Of a stretch of 64,000 nt of DNA, positions 23,343-35,779 are shown piece after piece. A model generated the notes under the pieces. The model worked only from the letters and a program-made list of their open reading frames with translations, did no database searches and was not told the DNA's origin. The stretch comes from Aristolochia californica (Eukaryota > Streptophyta > Magnoliopsida > Piperales > Aristolochiaceae): NCBI GenBank assembly GCA_029961685.1, contig JARWKL010000005.1, positions 992,001-1,056,000 of the forward strand, written 5' to 3'. Both the position numbers and the translations under genes were made by a program. Each line of letters starts with the position of its first letter. The stretch's first letter is position 1.

Positions 23343-26300
23343 CTATGAACTACCTTTCTCTAGCCTCTCCATCTCCTCCCGGTGCTTTTGTTCTGCTTCC
23401 TGGATTTCTCTCTCTGCATCTTCCTCTTCCTCTTTCTCATCAAGAGCATCAAACTCTTTCTCTGCAGCCATGGCTTTCACTATAGGATCCCTTAGTTCAG
23501 ATATTAACCCACCCCCAATTTGATATTCCGTCTCATCACCTATGAGGAAGAGACGCTGATCTGGTCCCGATGTCATGGGAATGTCAACTGCGAGAAGTTT
23601 CATATCATACTGCAAGAAAAAGATATCGATTGGGTCATAACATGCTAAGAAAGTCCAATAGATTCACATCTGACAAAGTAGAACGTTTTTTTACAAGCTG
23701 ACTCACACTATGCTTTAGCAGGTTTTTTTAAATAAATGCTTTAGCATCCTTATACATGATAAACCTGAAAATTCATCCAGACAAGATATGCAAGTTAAAT
23801 GTTGAGGTTCACAAAACCCTAGACCCTAAGCTGTCACAGACAAATATATAACCCAGTAAATTTTTTTAATTCAAAACAGAAGCGGTAAGGCCAAAATCTC
23901 AACCTGGATGCATCCAAATCAAGTTCACCTAAACATCACCAAATCTCAATTTTTTTTATTTGCCATTTTTTAAAATTATGGACTTGTGCTTGGATCTTGA
24001 TAATAACTCCCAAATAATCAATCGATCCATGGTACACCAGGATGTGAAGTCTTCTGGGCCAAAATTTAATGCTTCGAAAGACCAACCGGTTAACTTGATT
24101 ACAGCTGGAAAATTAATTGGAAATCCAGAAAATCAATGGAAGGATAAACCTGATATATGCAGCAATTGAAGTTCCAATTAATTACTACAGCAAAGTAACA
24201 CTGTTTATATAGTGTTCCTCAGCAACTATATGCTCCTATCAGAAACTAAGGCAGTTAACGGAAGTTAAGTTTTAAAGCACACATATGGAATAACCTGCAC
24301 ATATTTGTAAAATGTTTCAAGAGCATTTCCCTTGAATTAGGTCATTTGGCACAGGCACTAGTTGTCCAACATACTAGATTCCAAAAAGGCTGAATTCCCC
24401 TATCCAGATTCTCATCTTTATTAGGATTTTTTTTTTTATTTCTTGCAAGGTACAGTCATCAACTAGCCTAGAAGTGGATAGGAAGCAAACCTGCCCCTTT
24501 TTCTTTTTAACTTCTACGCTGACAAGCCCCTTCCGTTCTGAACCTCGGATTGGGAAGATGAGAAAACAGCGTTTGCCACTAAGCCTTGGCTTAAATTTCT
24601 TGATCTGAGGTCCACCTCCTGACATAACATAAGCTCTTAAGTCAGTTCCAGACAATGGGGCTCCCATGACTTCAAGAATTGGGGCAGATGTGTTCAGTTT
24701 CCTCATAGCCATTCTATAAACTCGATCAGGATTAATTGTAAACCTCGAACGGATGTACAGACCCTATAAACAAAAAGGACAAAAGAATGTAGAAATCAAA
24801 TAAGACAAGTCTTTCCAGAAACAAATGTAAACCGTAAGCTTAAGCAAAGGAGCAACAGCAGAACAAAAAGAATTAGTTTTTCAGGAGCAATTCAGATATT
24901 GCCAGGAAAAAAATTGTCACTGAAGAGAATTAACACCATTCCAAACAAACATTCAAATGTATTCATGCATCTAAAAATTAAGCAAATGCACTTCAGGAGT
25001 ATTTTCCCCAACTTTATCAGATCTGATGGGTCAAATGCAGAAAAGATTTATAGGCTAATGAATAAACACAATCGTTTTTCTTTTGGATGGTAACATACAC
25101 AATCTTCTACAGCAAAGTATTTCCTAAGAAACTTTGTTACCAAAGAAATTATGTTTAGCTCAATCATTTTGCATGTCAGCTATTATGTTGTTAATTAATT
25201 CAGCTATTGTAGCATGTGAAGAATCTGCCCTTAAGAACAAATAAGCAATCCAGTAAACTGAAATCCAGGGATTGATGCCAAATTACAATATGCAAAATTG
25301 CGTACTCAAAACTGAAAAGGGCCTCCAACAAGGAATTTACAACAAAAGTCTGGCTAGGTGAAAAACATGGTCAATTGTTTTCAGTAACACAGAAGAAATT
25401 AATGTGCCTCCTCAGCTATTCAGTTGTTTACATGGTGGAAAAGCAGGGAGAATGAAAAATTTGCTTCTCAGTATGGGAGATAAGTTGGAACAAACTGGTA
25501 AGAGAAGAAATTTGAGAGAAGAGAAGAAGCCTCAGCAGATAGAGACCTGCCACAGGGCTGGTTAGGGGTCAGAAGTCAACCCCTATCCCGATTTATTATT
25601 AAGTGATGAAATTACATAATAAATGACTAAATTGCTCGTCTCTCTATTACAGCCAATAAAACCCCCCAAAAAGTCCATACTTGAGAAAAAAAGAACCTAA
25701 AAACACTTGTTACTTCTATAGAGAGAGGAAACAACTACAAGCAAAATTATGCAATTACTTCTATAGAGAGAGGGACATAAATACAAGCCAAATTATCAAA
25801 CTTCCCTTCTCCATTTGAATACGGTGGCTATCCACACTAAGTCACATTTTTCTATACAGAAAATTTTAGGGGCCTGCAATGAAGGTGAAGTTTTATTTCC
25901 AAAAGAAAATGATGAAGACTGACATCCCAAAATTCATCGAGAAAGAATCCCTAGCAAAAAAGTTCTTAGTCCCCAAGGGAGGACTAATACCTTAAAATAA
26001 ATCTTAGTTTCTGCACCTCGGATTACCTCTTCTTGTCCTTCAAGCATAACTTATAAATACTTTGAAAATGTCAAACAAAAGTTACCCCCAGTATGGACCT
26101 GAAGGGCAAGTCATGTGTCATTTGAGGGTTTACTTCACTTATGACTACGCTAAGGCTTCAAGGAAGACATCAAATATGGCAAAAAGCAATCATCCTTTCA
26201 AACTATTTTCTGCTTGACAATGAATTTTGTCCATCTTTTGAAATGAGATCCCAAATACAATTTAAATGAGACACACAGGTTAGCTATTCACAACAAAATA

Positions 26301-27844
26301 CCATAACAAAATTTTGAGCCACATATATCCAATCCTTGAATATCTTCTACTTCTATTGAGATATTTTAGAAAGTAAAAAATCTTTTAACACTGTGGAAAT
26401 CCATAAGTCAAAGCACTTAACTTACTAAATTTAACAAGAAGGATTCATGCAGAAAAGTTATGGACATTATAGTTAGAATAAATCGACCTATTATCGTAAA
26501 CGTAAAACCATCAATACCTGTATATTTTTTATGAATTCCTTCTATTTGTATGTATAACATCATTCTCAAAGAGAATATATTGGTACAACATAAACACCAA
26601 GAAATTAATCAGTTAACTGCTGTTCCCAAGCCTGGGGTAAAAGAAGATTGCAACAGCTTAACAGCTACTATAAAAACTTAGTCAAATTTAATAAATTTGA
26701 AAAAATCTTATGTCATCACGCGTGGTAATTGCCTTCTGCAAGATGTCAAATCAGGAGCTTGGCATGACACAGCGGAAGGCTCCCACTAAAGCAATGCATT
26801 CGAAGAGGTGAGGCAACAATGGACATTGCAAATGGTAGAGTACAATGGAGTAGGAGATACCTTTACATTGTGGGGACAAGGCTCCAATGTTGATGATAAA
26901 AGACAAATGTCTGGCATAATATTGGTACATTAAAGCTCTCATATACACAAAAAAAAAAAATGATCTAATCTGTTATGAATACCCACATTATTCTCTAAAG
27001 TTATTCTACATTTTGTTCCTGACAAATGAGTGGATTAGCTGAATAGTCACCAAAAGCCCACTAGTTATTAGTTGTTAAATGCAATTATGCTTCGGGTAAT
27101 GAAGGAGTAAAAGTTGAAACTCACAACAAAGGCAACAATGGCTGACGCCAGAGCCAGAAATCCGTACTTCGCCAATCCCTCCGAAAGCTCCACAAAGGTA
27201 CTCGCGATACCAAACATAATTCTCCACAATAAAATGCAGACTGCCAAAGCTGCAGCCCCCACAAATACTAGGGAATACCCCTTCCACAATGCTTCAATGT
27301 GAAGCCCGATGGCCTCCCTGTACTTTCTGAATGATGATCTAGCAGCAGACGCAGGCTTGTTGAAGATGGCTTTCGCAAAACCCACATTGATTTTTTTGGA
27401 TTCAGACCTCCCTGAACAGAAAAATCGGGTCCCAAATGGATTTCCATTGGTCTTTCCACTCCTAACAGTTTTACAACACAGAACCCCGATTTTAGTTTCG
27501 GAAACCTTTGAAGGGAGTCTGGGTATTAAGTGCCGCGAATTAGACAAACCTGCTGGGTAAAGACCTGATGACGAGTTGGTCAGATAGCTCTTCAACGACT
27601 GGCACACTAATTGGCCATTTGGGGAGATGGGTTTTGAAGGAAGTCCATGAAACGAGGTTAAACGATTCGAATTAAGAAACCCAGATGCAAAATCTCCAGA
27701 AATGTAGCTTCTGATGGAACCTTGAAGGGACTGACTAACAAAATGGTAAGTAAAAGTGCCGCCGGGAGATGGAGATTTGGACAAAACCGAATCGAAGTAC
27801 ACTGTCCGAAGGCCCACGATTATTGCCTTTGCTTGTCTCGCCAT
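23343..27844 (-). CDS. Mitochondrial Coa1/Tim21-like membrane protein
   Basis: Three in-phase exons on the minus strand (27844-27125, 24763-24491, 23609-23343, TAG) give 419 residues. The N-terminus (MARQAKAIIVGLRTV) resembles a mitochondrial presequence, followed by a long Ser-rich, poorly conserved stretch. Two hydrophobic segments lie near residues 189-211 and 227-243. The conserved C-terminal part starts in exon 2 (SRFTINPDRVYRMAMRKLN, LEVMGAPLSGTDLRAYVMSG) and ends in an acidic coiled-coil tail (EEEEDAEREIQEAEQKHREE). The Leu-Gly/Met-Gly-x-Pro arrangement is that of Coa1/Tim21 folds, which act in cytochrome oxidase assembly or protein import. The exact role is inferred only. The annotated ATG at 27844 is the first in frame; upstream codons have no ATG. 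Intron 1 is about 2.4 kb. Confidence 0.75.
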
Positions 27845-29487
27845 TACAATTACCAAAGGAAATCAGAGACGAAAGAGCATTTGAATGAGGGCGAAGATCA
27901 GAGGGCTGATTTCTTCTTGTTCGGGCATACGGCCGTCTTTGCTTTTGACTGCAGCGTTATTATTACAGCGCATATTAGATCCTCTTCTAATTGGTGGCTT
28001 TGCAGTTCAGCAAAAAAATGAGAACAAAAACTGCATAAAAAGATTACAAAAATAATAGATGAGGAAGGAACATTGCAGATTACAGCAAGATACAGGGCAA
28101 AAAAATTTAAAAATATTTTTAAAATTACTAAATATTTAACTTAATTTTTAGGTAAATATAAATATTAAAAAAATTAAAGATAAAAGAAATTGAGAAACAC
28201 CCATTTGGTTTGTTTGAAGAGGGAGATTTAGAAATAGATGAAATTAAAGTTTATTACAAATCTAATGAATACTCTTATTATTAATATTTTCAAACTAATA
28301 GAAGACACAACCTTAATTTAAGATAAATTTAATATAAATTTAAGTATTAGATCAAATTGCAATTGCAATGAGAGACTTAAATTATTGTCAAATATAATTT
28401 ATTAGTTAAAATTATTTGTTTATTTAAATATAACACAATATTTATTAATAATTTGTGTTATTTAGTATCAATATTAACATAGAACTTAGTATAATATTAA
28501 ATTAGTATGAGTAAGGTAATTTAATTTAAATTTATATCATATTTATTACTTATAATCGGTATTTAATGTTGATAACTAATATATTATATTTAATAATTAC
28601 TATTTCGTATAATAATAATTTAATATAATATTTTGATTAAGGGTCGATCCAATACGAAAAATCATTTGGTGCGAAACATATAAAATAGCTATCTCAACCG
28701 TCCGATCATGATCAACAACTATCTCAGTTGTCCAATCATGATCGGACAACTAAGATAACCGTTTCACATATTTCGCACCAAATGATTTTTCGTATTGGAT
28801 CAATCATATTAAAACGAATATTAAAAAATCACAAGTATACATATTACATACATGATATAACATCATATTTTATAACAACATTTTATCATGAAAATTAATG
28901 TATAAAATAGTAAAAAAATAATACTTGCATAATCAAAGATTTGGGCAAAAGATTTTTATAAAAAAACATGGGGAAAGTGTTTTTTTTTCTTTATAACCCT
29001 AAACAAGTAAGGCCAAGCGCATCCTCTTCCAAAGAAAGGACTTCTTTCCACGAGTCTTATTTGTGTAGTGTCTTTACAAGTTCATGCAAGAACCTCATTG
29101 CAAATGCTTTTTCCTTCCATCTGTGAAAAAGAGTATAATGCAAGGAGCCTCAGAGAACACTTTTTTTCTGTTGTTTGAACAGACCAGCAGAACCTGGATA
29201 TTTATTGAGTTATACTCAAAAAACAGTACCAGCAGTTTCATATGTATCTACTTTCCTCCAGGGCACAAAACCCATTCCACTCCCTCTGCCTCAGCTCATA
29301 GAATAGAAATGCTCAACCACAATATCGTATTCTTTCTATTCCTTTCTGTTTCTTGCTGAAAATATCTTCCAACAACTGGAACCAATGCAGCATATTTCTC
29401 GCAGTGAGATCAATTTTCCTTCATTCAAACTTGTCACCAAAAGCACCTTCTCACCGGTTGATAAATGTGATAACTTTTTGTTCTTGT
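27845..29487. other. AT-rich intergenic region
   Basis: 5' flank of the Coa1-like gene and 3' flank of the NPH3 gene. Very AT-rich between 28100 and 28900 with no coding frame. It contains the inverted repeat listed separately. Confidence 0.5.
28646..28801. repeat. MITE-like inverted repeat, 156 bp
   Basis: The left arm GATCCAATACGAAAAATCAT at 28646 continues for over 30 bases. It is matched by its reverse complement ending ATGATTTTTCGTATTGGATC at 28801. The central part repeats ATCATGATC motifs and could itself fold. It is a short non-coding palindrome in AT-rich DNA, as expected for a miniature inverted-repeat element. I could not define a target duplication with confidence. A related single arm (ATCTGATCCAAAACAAAAAA) appears near 34349. 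Confidence 0.7.
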
Positions 29488-32400
29488 TCATGAAGAATTC
29501 CTCCTCCTCCTCCCACTTTTCCCTTCTGATCTTTTTCCCCTCACACATTTCAACTGCTTTCCACTACTGGGCATAGCAAAAATGCCAATCCGACCGAAAC
29601 CCTTTTGCAAAGATCCCAAGAGAGTCTTTCCATTCGTTGATTTTTCCATCAATCCTTGCTTCATAACCACCTGCTCTTTCTCTAACTCGCTAAGCCTGAC
29701 TCTCATTCTTGAGATCTCAAGCTTGAGCTCACGGTTCTCTCTCCGCAAAGACGCATAGTTGTCACGAGGAGATACGGCAGCACTAGGCACGCCACTGCTT
29801 ATCCTCTGTGACAGGAAGGTATCACCAGAGGTGCCACCAAGAACATTCTTAAGGCGGAGCTGCTCAAAGTAGAGAACTCTCACTGTCATTTGGACTGGTA
29901 GGCGGTCATTTTGAGCTGCATGGTTCGATGCCTCTTGTGAAAGTTTTTGGCAGTCAATCAGCTTGCACAATGTGAGGCATTCATGCTCCATCAATGATGG
30001 GTGAGCCTGAAAAAGAGATCCATCAAAAGAATATGTCAGACAAACATCATTTGCATTTTTCTTGGAAAAGAACAAACATCAATTATTCTTTATAAGTTTT
30101 ATATAGTTCCATAAGGTTCTTGGTCTCTCATCTTCTTATATTATAATACTGCTCAGAGTCATGAAATATAATTACTAATATGATCATAACAATCATATGG
30201 TAGGTTGTCGACATAGTTTGTCATTATCTTTTAGCTTTATGATCCTCACAGCTGGTAAGTTCTGAAGGCCAATACCACCTTGTAGGTCAGTGCATAAGGT
30301 TCAGTAGGCCAACTTCCATAGACAAGTATAGGCAAACATAATCAAAATAAGAAATTACCTTTAGATATATATCAATTGCTCTGTAAAGTCCATCATCCAC
30401 AACACGAGCATAATCGGGTAACAGCTCAATAATAGCCATAAACTTCTCCAGCTTTAGATATGGATCGGGTGCAATCTCTGCAAGATACATATCCATCAGC
30501 CGGCCCACTTTCAAGACTGCACTGTGACTTGGAGATGCACCAAGACCCTCCGATTCATATCCATACTGTGGAGGTGAGTCTTCAGCATCTTCGTCTTCAA
30601 CCCAATTAAGAAAATTCATCAATATCCTATGAACAGTGTCAATATCGAAAAGAGAATCTCTGCTGTTGATTGAGGGAATTAAAAGATCATCCAGTGAGAC
30701 AAGATCCAGCTGGAAACTGATTCTTCTCTCAACCTCAAGTCTACATGCATCAGAGGACCCCATAACAGTTGCCATTCTAAGCATCCCAAATAGAAAACTG
30801 AGTGGGACTGAGGCATCTCTGTCAGCTGGTAAAAGACCAACGAGATTCTCCACTATTAATCTCTGCTCACTTTCCAAAACCACTCTAGGCTCCAATTTTG
30901 TCCCTGATGGATCCCATGCCCGACCTTTGCCAACATCATTCAAAGAAGTGTGAGCATAATGCAACAGAGATGAAGTAATGCTATCTGGTCGAACACCCAT
31001 ATTTCTCATAGATATGATTACTTGCTGGTAGAAATCAATTCTCAAAGAAGAGAGATCTTCAATCCACCATTCTCCTGAATCAGCTTTTGGTTTGCCTGGC
31101 CCACCATGACATTCCAAGTGAGACAGACCTGATACCAACTGCTCTTTGGTTGCATTCAAGGCGATGGCTTCAACACATCTGCCAACAATACCCACTTCCT
31201 CTGCAACAGGAAGTAAACCTTCACAGGAAGCTAATACCTCAATAGATTTTTCAAGACTTTCTGCCACTACATCAGTTAAGTATATCTCAGTACGGGCTAT
31301 CAGGTTTCCTTGTCCATAATCTTCGGTCATTTCCAGAAACTCAGCAGCACATCGAAGGGGCCCAACATTTGAGGATGAGATCTCAAAATTTGCACCATAG
31401 CAGAACTTGGCTGCTAGTTCAAATGTCTGGGCTCCACCAGGTATGTTAAGAAGCTCCAATTTGGAGACCTTTGCATCCTTGGCATCTGCTACCATTTTTC
31501 TGATCTTTCCGCTCCAGGATACAAGAGGAAACTGCTAAAATAAACTGAGTTGATACACATGGAAAGGCATTTTCCTAGGTAAACAGAACTCCACAACTTG
31601 GCTTCAATACACCAAGAAGCATTTTGAATTTAAGAAAAGCAGTAGTTTTTTTGAGAAAACAAAACATCAAAAGAACATTCAAAGGGATCAAATCAAACTC
31701 AACAGGGCAGAGCGCAATATAAGATTTGGAAAATGGAAATCAAGAATCAAGATAAAGGCCCTCATCACGTACAAAAAAATGTTAATCTTGAAAACACTTT
31801 TTAATTATTCAAACTTCCAAGGGTGACTTACAAAGCTCACAATAGTGAGAAATAGTCCCTTCCAGTCAGTTATGGGCATGAAAACACATAGGGTTGCCTG
31901 ATTAGAATTGAACGCAGTCAAGCTTACTGCATGAGCGCAATTTAGCCATTAAGTTCCTTCTGAACGTAAATATGGTCAACAGTACAGGTCTGAAATACTC
32001 ATCTCGGTCAAAGCGTTGACTCGGATAACTTGGTCTTGAGGTATCAGATACCAATAGCCAAAGATATGCAGCAAAAATGAATATAATTTTGCAGCAGATG
32101 ATTGACATTATCTTGTTTCAAAGCTTGCATTCCAAATTAACAGAAGTTCTTCTAAATAGAGAACCTGACCTGATGCAACATAAATGACTGCCCATCAACA
32201 TCAACAGTTATGTCACCAGCTACATCTGAAAAGATCCTGCATAGACCGAAATGTTTTTCAATAGTTGCCCATCAATAACACATAATCCCGTGATCTAGCA
32301 GGTCGTGAATTTTAAAGAAAAACACCAAAAGTGAATGAATAAAACGAGAGGTAGATGAAAAAGTTTCAGCGCACCATTCATGTCAATCTTCAAGTGCTTT

Positions 32401-33034
32401 TCGGAGTCCATTTTAATTTCTATCAAGGCAGAAGGTAGCCCCACTCCATTCTACATGTACTAGACATTCTAATACGTGAAAAGATAACTCTAGAATTCTC
32501 CTATATCTTCCTTTAGAACCAACAAGGTAATAACGAATTTTACTAACATGTTCTCGAATCTTAAACAAGGTTTATCGCACCATGAGAAAACAGTGTCCCA
32601 GAATTAAGTTTACGTAAATGCACTTCAAGACTCTCCTAATATCCCAGAAATTTCCAAACTAAGAGAAGTACTCATGTTTCATCCAAAATTTTGATTTTTG
32701 AATGCTCACTCTTTTTTTTAAATCCTTGAATGATTAAAAAAATAGAATACGGTCAGACCACTCAAACAGGAAGAAAAAAAAATACTTTCACAAAAATGTA
32801 AAGGATAACAGAACTTCCATCTTCATGATTCATCCATTCCAACAGGATAAAAAGTGCAGATCAGGAAACCCATACAATGTAAAGAACAGAATTCAGAACA
32901 TACGATTCAACATACGAAAAAAAAAAGAATTCAGAACAAATAAGCAACCCATTACACCTTTTAGTGGAGGAATGGGAGGAATTTGCATTCGCTGAGCGCT
33001 TGAAAGAGGGGAAAGAATGGTTTTCGGACACCAT
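29488..33034 (-). CDS. BTB/POZ and NPH3 domain protein (NPH3/RPT2-like family)
   Basis: Plant-specific adaptor family thought to link cullin-3 ubiquitin ligases or phototropin/auxin signalling at the plasma membrane. Four in-phase exons: 33034-32958, 32236-32170, 31531-30359 and 30006-29488 (TGA); 611 residues. The BTB fold begins near residue 27 (IFSDVAGDITVDVDGQSFML, FPLVSWSGKIRKM). The NPH3 domain starts at the hallmark GEWWIEDLSSLRIDFYQQVI (about 201-220) and continues to LMEHECLTLCKLIDCQKLS and RVLYFEQLRLK. A coiled coil follows (LRRENRELKLEISRMRVRLS). The protein ends GRRRRNSS, close to the C-terminal 14-3-3 docking motif described for NPH3. An in-frame upstream ATG at 33088 would add 18 residues; I prefer 33034, but the choice is open. 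The split codon AG|G across intron 1 supports exon 1. Confidence 0.93.
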
Positions 33035-33088
33035 TTCCTTTCCTCTTTCCGCACTGTCTGGACTCTGGACTGAGTGACAAAGAAGCAA

Positions 33089-34466
33089 TGTTGGAGGGAA
33101 TATGAAGAGGTGAGGAATTACGAGAGGAGCCCTGTTAGTCTATCCAATTTACTATATACTGCCCTTTTTTCATCCATTCTATGTCTTTGGATTCTAAAAT
33201 TAAATAAAAAATAAAAATATTTTTTAGCATTAAATATGAACTCTTTGGTAACTGAAAATATGAAAAAAGTCAGTAAATTAAATTATTTAATAAATTCTCA
33301 TTTTTTTAAAAAGTCAGTGAATGAATTCCATTTTTTTTTTGCACGATACATTTATTTTTATACTTCATCGATATTTATATTAAGTATCTCATTGGATTTA
33401 TATCCATGAAATTATTATACATAATGTCTCAAAAATTCGAGAAAAATCCCTTAGATTTACATTATTAATAGTGATATTTTTTCATTAAATTAAGATCGAC
33501 CTACGAACAAGCCCTCTGCCAAAGTTTTAAAACATGGTGGATAATTTATAAATATTAAAATAACCCCAAGAGAAACTATTTACATTTCATCGTTAGCAAA
33601 TACGACCCACACTCTATTTTCATTAAATAATAATTTTTCATAATTTTGGTCTCATTTACGTACCGTGAAAAGGGCAAAAATATCGTAAAATTTTCTCAAA
33701 TATTTAGAAAAATAAAAATAATATTTTTACAAGAATATCGTTTACTTTATTAAATATAAAATAATATATTTATCTCTATTTTATAGTTAAATTTTAATAA
33801 AATTTAAAAATATTAAATCAACATCAAGTTTTTAAGTTATTTAATTAAAATTTAATAATAAAAATAAAAATTGAGTTCACCAATTTTTAAGATAAGAGTC
33901 AGGTTTATACTTTTTTCAAAAAATAAAAAATACAAAAAGGGCAGTTTGGTCAGTCCATAAAAATAATGGCATATAAAGTAAATTACCCCCAAAAGGAAGT
34001 CTTTTTGTTTGTGTAGTATGATGTGCACGCAAATAATAGATGAGACAGGGGCTTGCACGGAACTCAAGAAAGGCAAAGCCAGTCCAAATCCGCTACAAAA
34101 GTTGGTCGTCAGGATCGGGTTTGTCAGGATCGGTCAAACCCGAGACTGATTAAAGCGACTTAAAGGAGGGGGTGCCCCACGTTGAAGAAAAAAATTGGCT
34201 CCGGTTGGATTAAAGCGGTCCTCTCCCTTGTCTTTCAATATCGTTTGGGAGGGGGGACCCTTTGGGTCACCTCACTTAAAGCCTGTCTAATTTATTTGAA
34301 CCAAACCCAACGCAACCCAACCCGAGTTATAAATAGGTTTACCTAGAGATCTGATCCAAAACAAAAAATTATTTGCTATCTTAATCATCTGATCATGCTG
34401 AACAAGTTTTTTTTTTTTCAAGAAACAAATCAAATTTCGAACCCTGTAAATTTTCACCTGAAAATA
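33089..34466. other. Intergenic AT-rich region
   Basis: 5' flank of the NPH3-family gene and 3' flank of the F-box gene. It is mainly A/T-rich. Between 34080 and 34330 lies a less AT-rich patch with several GGATCGG/CAAACCCGA-type repeats that looks transposon-derived, but I cannot place it. No gene seen. Confidence 0.4.
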
Positions 34467-35498
34467 TCATATCATGCCATGAAAAGCCACCAGAGTAGGC
34501 TTCCGGTGGGGCACCACACTGGTTACATACTTGCAATCGTAGGCTGTCGTCTCTATCTGCCCATTTCTGATATTATACACAACGATCTTGTTCATCCCCA
34601 TTCTCAGCTGTAAGTTGTTCTCCTCGAACAGCAGGGGAGTGATCTTTTCTTCAAACTCCTCGCTTTTAATCGGAAGAACCACCTCCTGCTTCCTCCATTC
34701 ATCCCTTTCGTAATCTTCCAACACAAACGCGATCAGTTTGTTTTTCACAACCGATGCTAGGCACAGGCGGTCGTCCCAGACAAATTTTTCTTCGAGGGAT
34801 CGGACGTTGAAGCGGCTTAGTGGAATGGATTTGGAGCGGAAGACTTCGGTCTCCAGGTCGAAAGTTGCTATCTCTATTGAAGACTGGAGGGTCCGGAAGA
34901 AATGGCTCATGGTTCCAGTTTTCAGAGCGAAGTTACAACGGAGAATGTGTCTGAGCAGGGTTGGGACTTCGATTTCTCTTGGCTGAAACGAAGCTTCTGT
35001 CTTGCCGACTTTAAGCACCTCGCAGACGTATTTGTCCCGTCCCGGGGAGTAAAAGAAGTTGGCGATTTTGTATTCCCCGGTGGAGGGGATGTAGCAGAAG
35101 CTGGGTTCAAGCGATGTACGGTGAACTGGTGGGAGACGGAGAGATTTGCGAATGGCTGGGTTGGTGATGGTAAAGGATTTGTCGCGATTTTGGAAGCACA
35201 TCAGTCCGTTTGAGACACCGGCGCAGTAGAGATACTGTCCTCGGTTCAGGTCTCCATAGCTGACCATGACCAGTGGGCGTAACGAGGGAGCTCTGCTCGT
35301 GTGGATATTGAGGAAGGTGGGTTCGGAGGCAATGCCGCGCCAGAGCTTGCAGACGGTCTTGAATCGAAGGACGTCTCTCACGGGCAACCAGCTCAGGATC
35401 TCCAAGACTATTTCGTCAGGGATATGAGGGCACCCTGGTGCTGCAGTCGTGGTATCTTCTTCCTTCTTCTCTGTTTCTCCTGATGAGTTCTCCTCCAT
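34467..35498 (-). CDS. F-box protein with F-box-associated domain
   Basis: Substrate-recognition subunit of an SCF ubiquitin ligase. The single exon gives 343 residues from ATG 35498. The N-terminal F-box lies at about residues 23-62 (CPHIPDEIVLEILSWLPVRD, then FKTVCKLWRGIAS). An F-box-associated beta-propeller-like region follows with the familiar GVSNGLMCF, ITNPAIRKSLRLPP, FCYIPSTGEYKI and FDLETEVFRSKSIPL blocks. The frame is open upstream to 35660 (397 residues). The inverted paralogue keeps the sequence just before ATG 35498 only as untranslated-looking DNA, so I take 35498 as the start. Intact. The target substrate is unknown. Confidence 0.9.
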   Translation of the reverse strand: MEENSSGETEKKEEDTTTAAPGCPHIPDEIVLEILSWLPVRDVLRFKTVCKLWRGIASEPTFLNIHTSRAPSLRPLVMVSYGDLNRGQYLYCAGVSNGLMCFQNRDKSFTITNPAIRKSLRLPPVHRTSLEPSFCYIPSTGEYKIANFFYSPGRDKYVCEVLKVGKTEASFQPREIEVPTLLRHILRCNFALKTGTMSHFFRTLQSSIEIATFDLETEVFRSKSIPLSRFNVRSLEEKFVWDDRLCLASVVKNKLIAFVLEDYERDEWRKQEVVLPIKSEEFEEKITPLLFEENNLQLRMGMNKIVVYNIRNGQIETTAYDCKYVTSVVPHRKPTLVAFHGMI

Positions 35499-35779
35499 GG
35501 TTGATGAATTTGGGCTCTTTCCTAATAGATAACGAAGCCGCCATGCATAGAGGATCCAAACTTCTTTAATACGCATCCATGCTTTCTTCTCAGGAAGACT
35601 CCACGTTTCTGCTAACATATTTCTTCGGGAAACACAATCGAAGTAATTCACTTTTTGCAATTAGAAGAAAACTTCACTAAATCTCAAATAAACGAACCAA
35701 AGACTTTTACTTTTTCATATGCAACGAGAAGATTATGCAAAAACTCGTATGGAAAAAGACGACGGTGAATACAATTCAT

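Noticed and set aside
34738..35213. Plus-strand open frames within the F-box gene
   Set aside because: They are antisense shadows of the real minus-strand coding exon.
35499..35660. N-terminal extension of the F-box protein to ATG 35660
   Set aside because: The corresponding DNA in the inverted paralogue is not an open frame, and F-box proteins normally begin shortly before the F-box.
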